Source: Oscillospiraceae bacterium
Lineage (GTDB): Bacteria; Bacillota; Clostridia; Oscillospirales; Acutalibacteraceae
Direction: 5' to 3'
DNA: 37,236 bases
Assembly: GCA_029219165.1 (NCBI GenBank)
Contig: JAQXSW010000015.1
Coordinates: forward strand, 78,487 to 115,722
Part shown: positions 10,906-18,348 of the stretch, in pieces
How the letters are laid out: every line of letters begins with the position of its first letter
How positions within the stretch are numbered: the stretch's first letter is position 1
Made by a program: the position numbers and the translations under genes
The notes under the pieces: generated by a model
Databases searched by the model: none
The model's input: only the letters and a program-made list of their open reading frames with translations
Told to the model about the DNA's origin: nothing

Positions 10906-12587
10906 TAGCACTCACCACCTTTCGGAGTTGATGTAATCATATCATCAATTGCTCCTCCTGGAGGAAGCATTGGAAGAACAAATTCATCCTTGTCAATTCT
11001 ACAGTCAATCAAGTTAACATCATTTGAATTATATGCTTCTCTAAAGGCTTTTCTAAACTCTTCAACTGTTTTAACAACCTCTCCTTTTGCACCAAAAGCT
11101 TCGGCAAGTTTTACATAGTCAACAAATCTATCTTTAAGGTCAGTGTTTGAATAATGCTTTTCAAAGAAAAGTGTTTGCCATTGACGAACCATTCCCAAAA
11201 CTTTGTTGTTCATTATAACAATTGTAAGAGGAATGTTATTAGAAACAGCTGTAACAACTTCATTGAGATTCATACCAAATGAACCGTCCCCGGTAACCAA
11301 AACGGTCTTCTTGCCGGTTGCAGTTGCGGCACCAATAGCAGCACCCATACCAAATCCCATAGTTCCAAGACCACCGCTTGAAATAAATGTTCTTGGCTTA
11401 CTAACATTTATGTACTGTGCAGTCCACATTTGATGTTGACCAACATCTGTTGCTACAATTGTATCTCCGTCTTTTATAAGGTTAATTTCATTAATCAGTG
11501 CGTTTGGAGTAAGGCCAACTCCCACATCATTTGTCTCTTCTTCTTGTTCACGAAGCATTCTTACTGTATCCATCCACTTCGGACGTTCCTTCTTTTCCAC
11601 TTCGTTTATAAGCATATCAAGAGTAACAGAAAGATCTCCTCGGATTCCAAGTTGAGCCTCAACATTCTTACTGATTTCAGCAAAGTCAACATCAATATGA
11701 ATTATATCAGCTTTCTTTGCAAACTTTGAAACATTACCTGTTGCTCTGTCACTAAATCTTACCCCAATAGCAATAATTACATCAGCTGTATTTTGAGCCA
11801 TTGAAGAGGCGTAGTGGCCATGCATACCTTCCATACCAAGGAAACGTTCCTCATTTGTAGAAATTGCAGAAATACCCATAAGTGAGCATCCTATAACGGC
11901 ATCTATCTTATCAGCAAGTTCTAACACCTGCTTTGAAGTATTGGAAGAAATAACTCCTCCTCCAATATATATGTAAGGCCTCTTTTTATGATTAATTATT
12001 TCAGCTGCCTTTTTAACCTTTTCAGGATTTGGCATAATTGTTGGGAACTTTGAAACCAATGGTTTTCTTTCATATTCTGCAAATGAAATTTGAATGTCCT
12101 TTGGAATATCTATAAGTACAGGGCCGGGTCTTCCGGATGTTGCAATTTGGAAAGCTTCACGAATTGTATCTGCAAGGTCATTAACATCATGTACAAAGAA
12201 ATTATGCTTTGTAATTGGAAGTGTAACGCCTGTAATATCTATCTCTTGGAAGCTGTCCTTTCCAATAAGGCTTTGTGGTACATTACCTGTAATTGCAATA
12301 ATAGGAACTGAATCTAGCATTGCAGTTGCAATACCGGTAACAAGATTTGTTGCCCCGGGTCCGGAGGTTGCAATTACAACACCAACTCCGCCTGTTGCAC
12401 GGGCATAACCATCTGCCGCATGAGCAGCCCCCTGCTCATGCGCAGTTAAAATATGATTGATTTTATCTTTATATTCATAGAGTGCATCGTAAAGATTAAT
12501 TACCTGTCCTCCGGGATAACCGAATACATCACGTACACCCTGTTCTATTAATGTTTCTACTACTATTTGTGAGCCTGTAAGTCTCAT
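10905..12587 (-). CDS. ilvB: Acetolactate synthase large (catalytic) subunit
   Basis: IlvB joins two pyruvates, or pyruvate and 2-ketobutyrate, using thiamine diphosphate, FAD and Mg. The 560-residue protein has the thiamine-activating Glu in LTAHEQGAAHAADGYARATG, the central FAD/regulatory domain, and the C-terminal thiamine-diphosphate/Mg motif TGDGSFGMNLNEVVTAVSNN followed by NNKVLGMVRQWQ. The length is standard. AAAGGGATG precedes the ATG. It starts 26 bases after leuA. The N-terminal MRLTGSQIVVETLIEQGV is typical for the family. It is controlled by the leuA leader. Confidence 0.97.
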   Translation of the reverse strand: MRLTGSQIVVETLIEQGVRDVFGYPGGQVINLYDALYEYKDKINHILTAHEQGAAHAADGYARATGGVGVVIATSGPGATNLVTGIATAMLDSVPIIAITGNVPQSLIGKDSFQEIDITGVTLPITKHNFFVHDVNDLADTIREAFQIATSGRPGPVLIDIPKDIQISFAEYERKPLVSKFPTIMPNPEKVKKAAEIINHKKRPYIYIGGGVISSNTSKQVLELADKIDAVIGCSLMGISAISTNEERFLGMEGMHGHYASSMAQNTADVIIAIGVRFSDRATGNVSKFAKKADIIHIDVDFAEISKNVEAQLGIRGDLSVTLDMLINEVEKKERPKWMDTVRMLREQEEETNDVGVGLTPNALINEINLIKDGDTIVATDVGQHQMWTAQYINVSKPRTFISSGGLGTMGFGMGAAIGAATATGKKTVLVTGDGSFGMNLNEVVTAVSNNIPLTIVIMNNKVLGMVRQWQTLFFEKHYSNTDLKDRFVDYVKLAEAFGAKGEVVKTVEEFRKAFREAYNSNDVNLIDCRIDKDEFVLPMLPPGGAIDDMITSTPKGGEC

Positions 12588-12613
12588 TTTTTCACATCCC
12601 TTTAGTGCAAAAA

Positions 12614-14278
12614 TTAATAAAGAAGTCTATTAATTGCACTTACGAGAGCCTTAATTGAGGAAACAATGATATCTGTGTGTTCGCCAACACCCCAAACAAG
12701 TTTTCCTTCTGAATTCTTAATGCCAACATAACATACAGCAGACGAGTCAGTCTTCTTATCAATAGCATGTTCGTTGTAACTCTCGAGTGTATAAACCTCT
12801 CCTATTACAGACTTGATTGCATTACTTACTGCGTCAAGTCTACCATTACCACTTCCGACGACAGAAATTTCCTCGCCGTTATGGCTCACTCGAACATTAG
12901 CGGTGATTGTTTCATCTGCATTTTGAGTAAAGTGTGATTCCACAACTTTAAGATTTGAATCTATATTTACATAAGCCTTTTTAAAGATATCAAGTACCTC
13001 TTCAGGCTGAAGTTCTCTATGCTCATGGTCGGATACATCCTTAACCATATAACCTACGTCTTCCTTCATTACCTTTGGAAGAACATAGTTAAATTGAGTT
13101 TCAAGGATATAACCAATTCCACCTTTACCTGACTGTGAATTAATTCGAATAACGTCTGCATCATAGTCACGTCCAACGTCTGTTGGGTCAATTGGAAGAT
13201 ATGGTACAGTCCAAATATCTGTGCCCTTTTCCTCTCTATATTTCATTCCCTTTGCAATAGCGTCCTGATGTGAACCGCTAAATGCAGAGAATACAAGTTT
13301 GCCGGCATAAGGGGAACGTTCATATACTGTCATTCTTGTAACTTTCTCATATACCTCAATAAGTGAAGGAATATCTGAAAAGTCAAGTTCCGGATCTACG
13401 CCCTGAGAGTACATATTCATGCCGATTGTAATAATATCTGCATTTCCTGTTCTTTCACCGTTGCCAAAGAGAGTTCCTTCAACACGATCAGCACCTGCAA
13501 GAATACCCATTTCTGTATCAGCGACACCGCATCCACGGTCGTTATGCGGATGAAGTGAAATAATAATGCCATCTCTGTAATTAAGGTTTTTATGCATATA
13601 CTCAATTTGGTTTGCATAAATATGTGGCATTGAATGTTCTACAGTTACAGGAAGGTTATAAATAACCTTATTTTCAGGAGATGGCTTCCATATTTCAGAA
13701 ACCGCATTGCAAACCTCTAATGCAAACTCAGGCTCAGTGCCGGTAAAGCTTTCAGGTGAATACTCAAAGCGTATATTGCCCTTCGCCTGTTCTTTATACT
13801 TTTGGCAAAGTATAGCACCGTCAATTGCAATCTGCTTAATTTCATCTTTACTCTTTCTAAACACTTGCTCACGCTGAGCAACTGATGTTGAATTGTAAAG
13901 ATGAACAATTGCATTCTTGCAGCCATCTAATGCTTCAAAAGTCTTTTTAATAATATGTTCCCTTGACTGAGTTAAAACCTGAACTGTTACATCATCCGGA
14001 ATCATGTCATTTTCTATAAGAGTTCTACAGAACTCATACTCTGTTTCAGAAGCAGCCGGAAATCCAATTTCTATTTCCTTAAAGCCAACTTTTACAAGAG
14101 TCTTCCAAAATTCAAGTTTCTCTTCAAGACTCATAGGAATAATAAGAGCCTGGTTACCATCTCTAAGATCAACACTACACCAAATTGGAGCCTTTTCTAT
14201 ATATTCTTTCTTTGCCCAGTCCATTGTTACGACCGGTGGTTGATGAAATTGTCTTGTGTACTTTTCAAAACCCTTCAT
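12614..14278 (-). CDS. leuA: 2-isopropylmalate synthase, long (type 2) form
   Basis: LeuA condenses acetyl-CoA with 2-ketoisovalerate and commits carbon to leucine. The 554-residue sequence (KYTRQFHQPP near the start, APIWCSVDLRDGNQALI, HLYNSTSVAQREQVF, SLHPHNDRGCGVADTEMGILAGADRVEGTLFGNGERTGNAD) is the long form also found in yeast and actinobacteria. It differs from the roughly 510-residue form of E. coli. The C-terminal regulatory domain that binds leucine is present (from about residue 420 to the end, finishing IKALVSAINRLLY). AGAAAGGAA precedes the ATG. It is the first gene of the eight-gene operon, directly behind the T-box leader. Confidence 0.96.
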   Translation of the reverse strand: MKGFEKYTRQFHQPPVVTMDWAKKEYIEKAPIWCSVDLRDGNQALIIPMSLEEKLEFWKTLVKVGFKEIEIGFPAASETEYEFCRTLIENDMIPDDVTVQVLTQSREHIIKKTFEALDGCKNAIVHLYNSTSVAQREQVFRKSKDEIKQIAIDGAILCQKYKEQAKGNIRFEYSPESFTGTEPEFALEVCNAVSEIWKPSPENKVIYNLPVTVEHSMPHIYANQIEYMHKNLNYRDGIIISLHPHNDRGCGVADTEMGILAGADRVEGTLFGNGERTGNADIITIGMNMYSQGVDPELDFSDIPSLIEVYEKVTRMTVYERSPYAGKLVFSAFSGSHQDAIAKGMKYREEKGTDIWTVPYLPIDPTDVGRDYDADVIRINSQSGKGGIGYILETQFNYVLPKVMKEDVGYMVKDVSDHEHRELQPEEVLDIFKKAYVNIDSNLKVVESHFTQNADETITANVRVSHNGEEISVVGSGNGRLDAVSNAIKSVIGEVYTLESYNEHAIDKKTDSSAVCYVGIKNSEGKLVWGVGEHTDIIVSSIKALVSAINRLLY

Positions 14279-14293
14279 AATTGTTCCTTTCTG

Positions 14294-14327
14294 ATTTTGG
14301 GTATAAAAAAATCTTTTACCCCAAAAT
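14294..14327 (-). promoter_or_regulatory. Hairpin just before the leuA ribosome site
   Basis: ATTTTGGGTA (14294-14303) pairs with TACCCCAAAAT (14317-14327), one base bulged, around an A/T loop. It ends a few bases before the leuA ribosome site. It lies downstream of the T-box terminator and has no U-tract, so it may instead influence translation or RNA stability. Confidence 0.4.
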
Positions 14328-14340
14328 GCTCATAAATACA

Positions 14341-14600
14341 TTTTAGAATAAAAGAGACGAAGAACTTATTTACTCCGCGGTACCACTCTTTTTGGTAATA
14401 ATACCCACTCATGCATGTCAAACAACACGCTTCTCTGTAACGGGAGAACCCGGTCTAACCTATTATCAACATAAATTGAACTTTCAGCCGACAGCTCCGG
14501 GACGAGTTATACCATAAACTTGTTATTGTCTTGCACATAACCGACAACTCTCTGAAAACGCTGAATATGGCTTTTTTCCCTTCACAGCCTTTAACTTGTT
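14341..14600 (-). promoter_or_regulatory. T-box leader with leucine specifier (CUC)
   Basis: The minus strand carries the invariant T-box AGAGTGGTACCGCGG (14389-14375). Upstream is a Stem I with CAGAGAGTTGTC, the terminal-loop-like GGTTATGTGCAA, and the conserved GTCCCGGAGC then GGCTGAA on its 3' side. By hand, GGGA pairs with UCCC at the base and GCCAUA with UAUGGU above it. The 3' side of the loop between them is AUAACUCG, so the specifier reads CUC (14506-14504), a leucine codon. GCGGAG beside the T-box can pair with CUUCGU, and AAAGAG with CUCUUU (to 14351), followed by U-rich RNA. This is the likely competing terminator. Uncharged leucine tRNA should therefore allow transcription of leuA to leuB. 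Confidence 0.92.
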
Positions 14601-14606
14601 GCAAAG

Positions 14607-14636
14607 ATAATACTACACTCAGTATATGATTGTCAA
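14607..14636 (-). promoter_or_regulatory. Promoter of the ilv/leu operon
   Basis: On the minus strand a perfect TTGACA (14636-14631) is followed after 18 bases by TATTAT (14612-14607). Transcription would begin near 14600, at the start of the T-box Stem I. The promoter lies right after the terminator of the preceding DUF362 gene. Confidence 0.75.
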
Positions 14637-14642
14637 GAAAAA

Positions 14643-14677
14643 GTTGAAAAAGAACTCGGTTCTTTTGAACCGAGTTC
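14643..14677 (-). terminator. Terminator after the DUF362 gene
   Basis: A perfect 11-base stem, GAACTCGGTTC (14652-14662) with GAACCGAGTTC (14667-14677) and a 4-base loop, is followed on the minus strand by TTTTTC. It starts 10 bases after the DUF362 stop codon and separates that operon from the leuA promoter. Confidence 0.92.
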
Positions 14678-14686
14678 ATATTTTCA

Positions 14687-16357
14687 TTAAAACATAAAGT
14701 TTGCAAAGAAACGAACGTCCTTAATGGCTTGAATTCTTTCCTCTTTAGTAAGTTTTGGAATTGGAGCTTCAACCCATGAATCCTGAATGTTCTTTTCTAC
14801 ATACTCAGGAATTGTATAAAGTTGATCTGAATATGCATCAAAATGAGGCTCTGTTGGAGTTCCCATTGCTGCTTTTACAACCTTAACGACATATTTTCTA
14901 ACCATACCTGCAACAATTAATGGAGCATAGTGTAAGTCAACCTGTCCAGGAAATGTAGGCATCATTGAAACTGCAAAACGAGCTGCAAGGTTATTAACCT
15001 CACCGCAGCCGCGAATCCAAAGGAATGGAGTTGCAGCAGATTTTGCAGGAGCTGAACACTCACCGCAAACAACTGTAATGCCCTTCATATCTTCAAGTTC
15101 TTTGAGTGTGTAAGCTTTACCATCTTCGCCAACCCAATACTTAACGCCATCTTTCTCAGCGCCAGGACCTACAATTACGTTAAGTTTTCTAAACTTGTTG
15201 AGTGGATATGTATAAGAAGCAAACATAACTTCAAGAGTTGTGCCCATTGAAGCAATACATCCACCACCACAAGTAGCTTCCATAGCCTCAACAAACTCAT
15301 GTGAGTTGCCCTCAAGTTTTTCAAGTTTTGGTGCTCTGTCATTTGTATGACCAACATAAAGTTTAACACCAGGCCAGTTCTTATGAACACGCTCTGAAAG
15401 AAGAGTCTGCTCTGCAGGACGGAAGTGAACAATCTTCTTTTCACCAATAACTTCAGTATTAGGATCTCCAAATCCACGCTTACCTGCTTCAATAAGGAGT
15501 TTATTTTTAGTTGGATCAAATCCCATCATTTCTGTCACAACACGGTCAACCTCAACTGAGTTTGTACCTGTAACGATTGTATCCATAATAACAGGATCAT
15601 TTGGACCAGGAGTATTTCCTTCACCGCCAATAATACCATCAACAACAGTAAGGTCAGGCTTAAAGAGATAAAGAAGGTCAGAAAGTTTTTTATCTATCTG
15701 CCATGTATGGTTTCTGTAACGCATGTTACAAGAGAATGTACCCATTGCATTCTTAAATCCAAGAGTAACGCCTGTATAAATATTACATTTCATCTTTGGA
15801 TGAGAAACGTATAATCTTTCACCACGAATTACCTCTGAAATGCTCTTTGGAACAAATACTTCTTGTCCGCATTCAGCGCGTGGGCAGAAATAACGGTCAA
15901 TAGCCTCTTCTTCAAAGAAAACAAGCTTTGCGCCATATTTCTTTGCAATACGATCATATCCTGACATTTTGCAATATGTCCATGTTACAAGACCTGAACC
16001 CTCACCAATAACAATATCAGGACAAAGTTCTGAAAGAACTTCCATTGTAGCATCAAATACACGTGGGTCAGTAGTCTGTGGAATATCATAGTTATAACGA
16101 TATCCGGTTTTAGGAGTAACAAAAACCAGGTTAGGTTTAATTAGAACCTTTTGTCCACGGAATTTTGCCTTCCAGCCTGTAGCCTTATCAAGATCATCAA
16201 GGCTCTTTCTTACTGTAGCCTTAATAGCCTTTACGTCTGCACGAGCTTCGTATGAAGGACGACCATAATCATAAGGAAGTTGTACATAGTTATGGAAATA
16301 GTTAAGTTCAGGAGCAGGAGTAATTACTACTGCATTTTTTTCATAAGTAGCACTCAT
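14687..16357 (-). CDS. DUF362 domain protein, function unknown
   Basis: The 556-residue protein carries the DUF362 pattern: KVLIKPNLVFVTP near residue 70, a VIGEGSG segment, LYVSHPKMKCNIYTGVTLGFKNAMG, and DLTVVDGIIGGEGNTPGPNDP. The family has no settled biochemical role that I can name. Unlike many DUF362 proteins it lacks a ferredoxin-type CxxCxxC cluster. The C-terminal half instead has cysteine-rich spots, CGGGCIASMG and VVCGECSAP, plus IRGCGEV, which could bind metal. No signal peptide or clear membrane helix is visible. ATG 16357 overlaps the stop of the upstream membrane-protein gene (ATGA), with GGGAGG upstream, so translation is coupled. It probably works with those small membrane proteins. 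Confidence 0.8.
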   Translation of the reverse strand: MSATYEKNAVVITPAPELNYFHNYVQLPYDYGRPSYEARADVKAIKATVRKSLDDLDKATGWKAKFRGQKVLIKPNLVFVTPKTGYRYNYDIPQTTDPRVFDATMEVLSELCPDIVIGEGSGLVTWTYCKMSGYDRIAKKYGAKLVFFEEEAIDRYFCPRAECGQEVFVPKSISEVIRGERLYVSHPKMKCNIYTGVTLGFKNAMGTFSCNMRYRNHTWQIDKKLSDLLYLFKPDLTVVDGIIGGEGNTPGPNDPVIMDTIVTGTNSVEVDRVVTEMMGFDPTKNKLLIEAGKRGFGDPNTEVIGEKKIVHFRPAEQTLLSERVHKNWPGVKLYVGHTNDRAPKLEKLEGNSHEFVEAMEATCGGGCIASMGTTLEVMFASYTYPLNKFRKLNVIVGPGAEKDGVKYWVGEDGKAYTLKELEDMKGITVVCGECSAPAKSAATPFLWIRGCGEVNNLAARFAVSMMPTFPGQVDLHYAPLIVAGMVRKYVVKVVKAAMGTPTEPHFDAYSDQLYTIPEYVEKNIQDSWVEAPIPKLTKEERIQAIKDVRFFANFMF

Positions 16358-16680
16358 CTTACAAGTCCTCCCTTTCCGTCAACTATGCAATCATCAGGTC
16401 TTCTGATAAAATCATCATCTGTGAATGTTTCAGCCTTCATCTGCTGCTTAAGTGGAAGCCACCAAGTGAAACCAAATGTCATACACATAACAATTGAATA
16501 TGGAAGCTTCTTACCGTATTCAAGTCCTGTTTTAACGCCTATAAGAACTGCTTCTGTTCCATGCATAAGAGCTAGAATAACAATTCCGATAGGATTCTTC
16601 TTAACGATTGTAAGAATTGAACTTCCAATCCAAAGAATTCCGCAAATAAGATATTGTACTGCTTGAATCATAAAATTCAT
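16354..16680 (-). CDS. Small membrane protein B, paralog of the upstream gene
   Basis: A 108-residue protein with about three hydrophobic segments (residues about 5-24, 28-48, 56-75) and a charged C-terminal tail of about 30 residues (ETFTDDDFIRRPDD and beyond). The core ALMHGTEAVLIGVKTG, then PYSIVMCMTFGFTWWLPLK, is strikingly like the gene just upstream. MHxTE and FGFTWWxPLK are shared. I do not recognise a named family. CGGAGGAA precedes ATG 16680. It lies 9 bases after the first paralog and overlaps the DUF362 gene by 4 bases, which implies a complex or shared pathway at the membrane. Confidence 0.8.
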   Translation of the reverse strand: MNFMIQAVQYLICGILWIGSSILTIVKKNPIGIVILALMHGTEAVLIGVKTGLEYGKKLPYSIVMCMTFGFTWWLPLKQQMKAETFTDDDFIRRPDDCIVDGKGGLVR

Positions 16681-16689
16681 TTCCTCCGA

Positions 16690-16968
16690 TTAAAAATCAA
16701 ACTGATTTGTTCTTACCTTTAGTGGAACCCACCAAGTAAAGCCAAACATCATACACATAGCTATGCTATAGAATATGCTTTCACCGCCTCTTTTACCGGC
16801 CTTAAGACCAATAGTAACAAGTTCAGTGAAGTGCATTGCAACAATACCAAGGGTGATCCATGGGAATCCAAGGATTGTTAAAACAGCACCAATTACCCAA
16901 AGAGCAATTACAAGTGCGTAATCTACATACTCAAGCTTTTCAATAACTGTGCATACAAACTTTTTCAT
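16690..16968 (-). CDS. Small membrane protein A, paralog of the downstream gene
   Basis: A 92-residue protein that is hydrophobic through most of its length, with likely helices at about residues 15-34, 36-58 and 64-82. Its VAMHFTELVTIGLKAG and FYSIAMCMMFGFTWWVPLK match the next gene almost position for position. It lacks that gene's acidic tail. The His and Glu of MHxTE lie inside or next to a membrane helix and are candidates for function. GAGGTG stands before ATG 16968. It is the first gene of the operon, behind a promoter at 17071-17100 and a leader of about 95 bases. Function unknown. Confidence 0.8.
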   Translation of the reverse strand: MKKFVCTVIEKLEYVDYALVIALWVIGAVLTILGFPWITLGIVAMHFTELVTIGLKAGKRGGESIFYSIAMCMMFGFTWWVPLKVRTNQFDF

Positions 16969-17064
16969 TTTATCACCTCAAATTTCTGTATTTGATAAAA
17001 ACAAAACCTATCAAAGATCCCAGCCAAAGAACCCCGTGGGAGGGATTTCCAAATTGATAAATTG
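16969..17064 (-). promoter_or_regulatory. Structured 5' leader of the DUF362 operon
   Basis: The predicted leader of about 95 bases contains TTTGATA and TATCAAA arms around an 11-base loop (about 16992-17016) shortly before the ribosome site. An outer ATCCC/GGGAT pairing encloses the compact CCCACGGGG (about 17015-17047). No U-tract follows, so any control would be on translation. I do not match it to a known riboswitch class. Confidence 0.4.
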
Positions 17065-17070
17065 AAAATT

Positions 17071-17100
17071 ATTTTAGTGGATAAGAATAAATATTGTCAA
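17071..17100 (-). promoter_or_regulatory. Promoter of the small-membrane-protein/DUF362 operon
   Basis: A perfect TTGACA (17100-17095) and TAAAAT (17076-17071) with 18 bases between, on the minus strand. It separates this operon from the hydrolase gene upstream. I see no clear terminator after the hydrolase, so read-through is also possible. Confidence 0.65.
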
Positions 17101-17183
17101 TAGAAAACAAACTGAAGCCGACAAAATTATACTTTACGCACAATTATGTTGCATTCTTTTTAACCATTAATTTACCTTTGCTC

Positions 17184-18143
17184 TTATTTTTGAGATGTCT
17201 TTTCAATCCACTCTACTGTATAAGCAAGGCACTTCTTAGCCTCTTTTGTTGGGGCAAGAAGAAGGAAGTCGTGGAAACTGTTTGGAATATTCTTTCCAAT
17301 ATAATAATCAGTATTAACCTTTGCCTTTTTAAGATTTTTAACCATCCAACCGGATTGGAATATTGTCATAAAATCAATTCTGCCTTTGACAACAAGAGCG
17401 TTTTTAGCTTTCTCATTAATGAATGGCATTGCATTATGATATTTCCACATAGGAGTCTTATGAGGAGCATCTGTTCCCATAAATTTAACCATCATTGAAC
17501 GTCCAATTGGGATATATTTATACACATTCATGTTGTATAATCCGCAGTTCATTATGTAACCTTTTGGTGTAAAGTTTGGCTTGTCAACACCCAATGCATT
17601 TGCATACTCATCCGAACAGAAGCAACCGCAAACCATGCTTGTCATTTGTGAACCAGCAGAGTCACCTGATACAAATACATTTTCAAGGTCAATACCGTAT
17701 TCATCAGCATGAGCTTCAACATATTTAAGTGCATCCATATGGGTACGAATTTGAAGTGGGAATATGTATGAATCATCATGTGAAGACTTTGGATCCACCT
17801 TGTTAAATAAGAAAGGAATATCCTTGCCCGGCATACCATAGTTAATATTGAATACAATAATATTTGATTCACCTGCTATTTGATAGCAGTAATTTGTACT
17901 GTTGCTCTTGTCTCCAATGATAAGTCCACCACCATGGATATTTACAACACAAGGTCTCTTTTTTGCAGGCTTTTTCTCTTGATAATGAATATCCAAAATA
18001 CAAGCAGGGCATTTGTCACTGTATGGAATATTCTTCTCATCCTTAACATTTGGATACTTCTTTTGAATTGTGTTGATAATAGGTCCCTTTGTTGCGTTGT
18101 CCAAATTAAAGACAAAACTCAAAAGTGCAGATTCAATTTTCAT
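17184..18143 (-). CDS. Alpha/beta hydrolase (esterase/lipase-like)
   Basis: A 319-residue cytoplasmic hydrolase of the hormone-sensitive-lipase-like group. The oxyanion motif IHGGG is at about residues 69-73, the nucleophile elbow GDSAGS at about 160-165 (Ser about 162), a likely catalytic Asp in VVKGRIDFM and His in NSFHDFLL. There is no signal peptide. The substrate cannot be told from sequence. I start it at ATG 18143 because GGAGG lies directly upstream. A TTG further up would place the ribosome site inside the gene. It has its own promoter (18185-18213), is divergent from the oxidoreductase operon, and precedes the DUF362 operon on the same strand. Confidence 0.85.
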   Translation of the reverse strand: MKIESALLSFVFNLDNATKGPIINTIQKKYPNVKDEKNIPYSDKCPACILDIHYQEKKPAKKRPCVVNIHGGGLIIGDKSNSTNYCYQIAGESNIIVFNINYGMPGKDIPFLFNKVDPKSSHDDSYIFPLQIRTHMDALKYVEAHADEYGIDLENVFVSGDSAGSQMTSMVCGCFCSDEYANALGVDKPNFTPKGYIMNCGLYNMNVYKYIPIGRSMMVKFMGTDAPHKTPMWKYHNAMPFINEKAKNALVVKGRIDFMTIFQSGWMVKNLKKAKVNTDYYIGKNIPNSFHDFLLLAPTKEAKKCLAYTVEWIEKTSQK

Positions 18144-18184
18144 AATAATTACCTCCAAAATATTTAAAAATTATTCACATATAA

Positions 18185-18213
18185 ATTTTAAAATTGTATA
18201 CATTAAAAGTCAA
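18185..18213 (-). promoter_or_regulatory. Promoter of the alpha/beta hydrolase
   Basis: On the minus strand TTGACT (18213-18208), 17 bases, TAAAAT (18190-18185), about 40 bases before the hydrolase ATG. The 205-base divergent region also holds AACAATT near 18212 and AATTGTT near 18258, a widely spaced inverted pair of uncertain meaning. Confidence 0.6.
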
Positions 18214-18282
18214 CAATTACAAACCGTTTTTGACAGAAAAATTAATCGAATTGACGAAATTGTTAATTAATAGTCAATAATA

Positions 18283-18311
18283 TTGATTCATGCACAAATA
18301 AGTGTTAAAAT
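18283..18311 (+). promoter_or_regulatory. Promoter of the GlpA-like oxidoreductase operon
   Basis: TTGATT (18283-18288), 17 bases, TAAAAT (18306-18311). The predicted start is about 30 bases before the first ATG. A second, weaker TTGACG at 18251 lies upstream. Confidence 0.6.
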
Positions 18312-18348
18312 TTATGTATAAAATCACCTAAAAAAAGGAGTGTTCAAA

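Noticed and set aside
11281-11300. Second copy of the GGGGACGGTTC palindrome half
   Set aside because: GAACCGTCCCCGG here encodes part of the conserved DGSFG motif in ilvB and has no matching arm; coincidence.
14455-14772. 105-codon open frame on the minus strand over the T-box region
   Set aside because: It runs across the DUF362 3' end, its terminator, the leuA promoter and the T-box Stem I in another frame. It has no ribosome site and no protein-like motif.
18144-18348. Riboswitch or operator in the divergent region between the hydrolase and GlpA-like genes
   Set aside because: Only AT-rich DNA, two promoters and a widely spaced AACAATT/AATTGTT pair; not enough to call a site.
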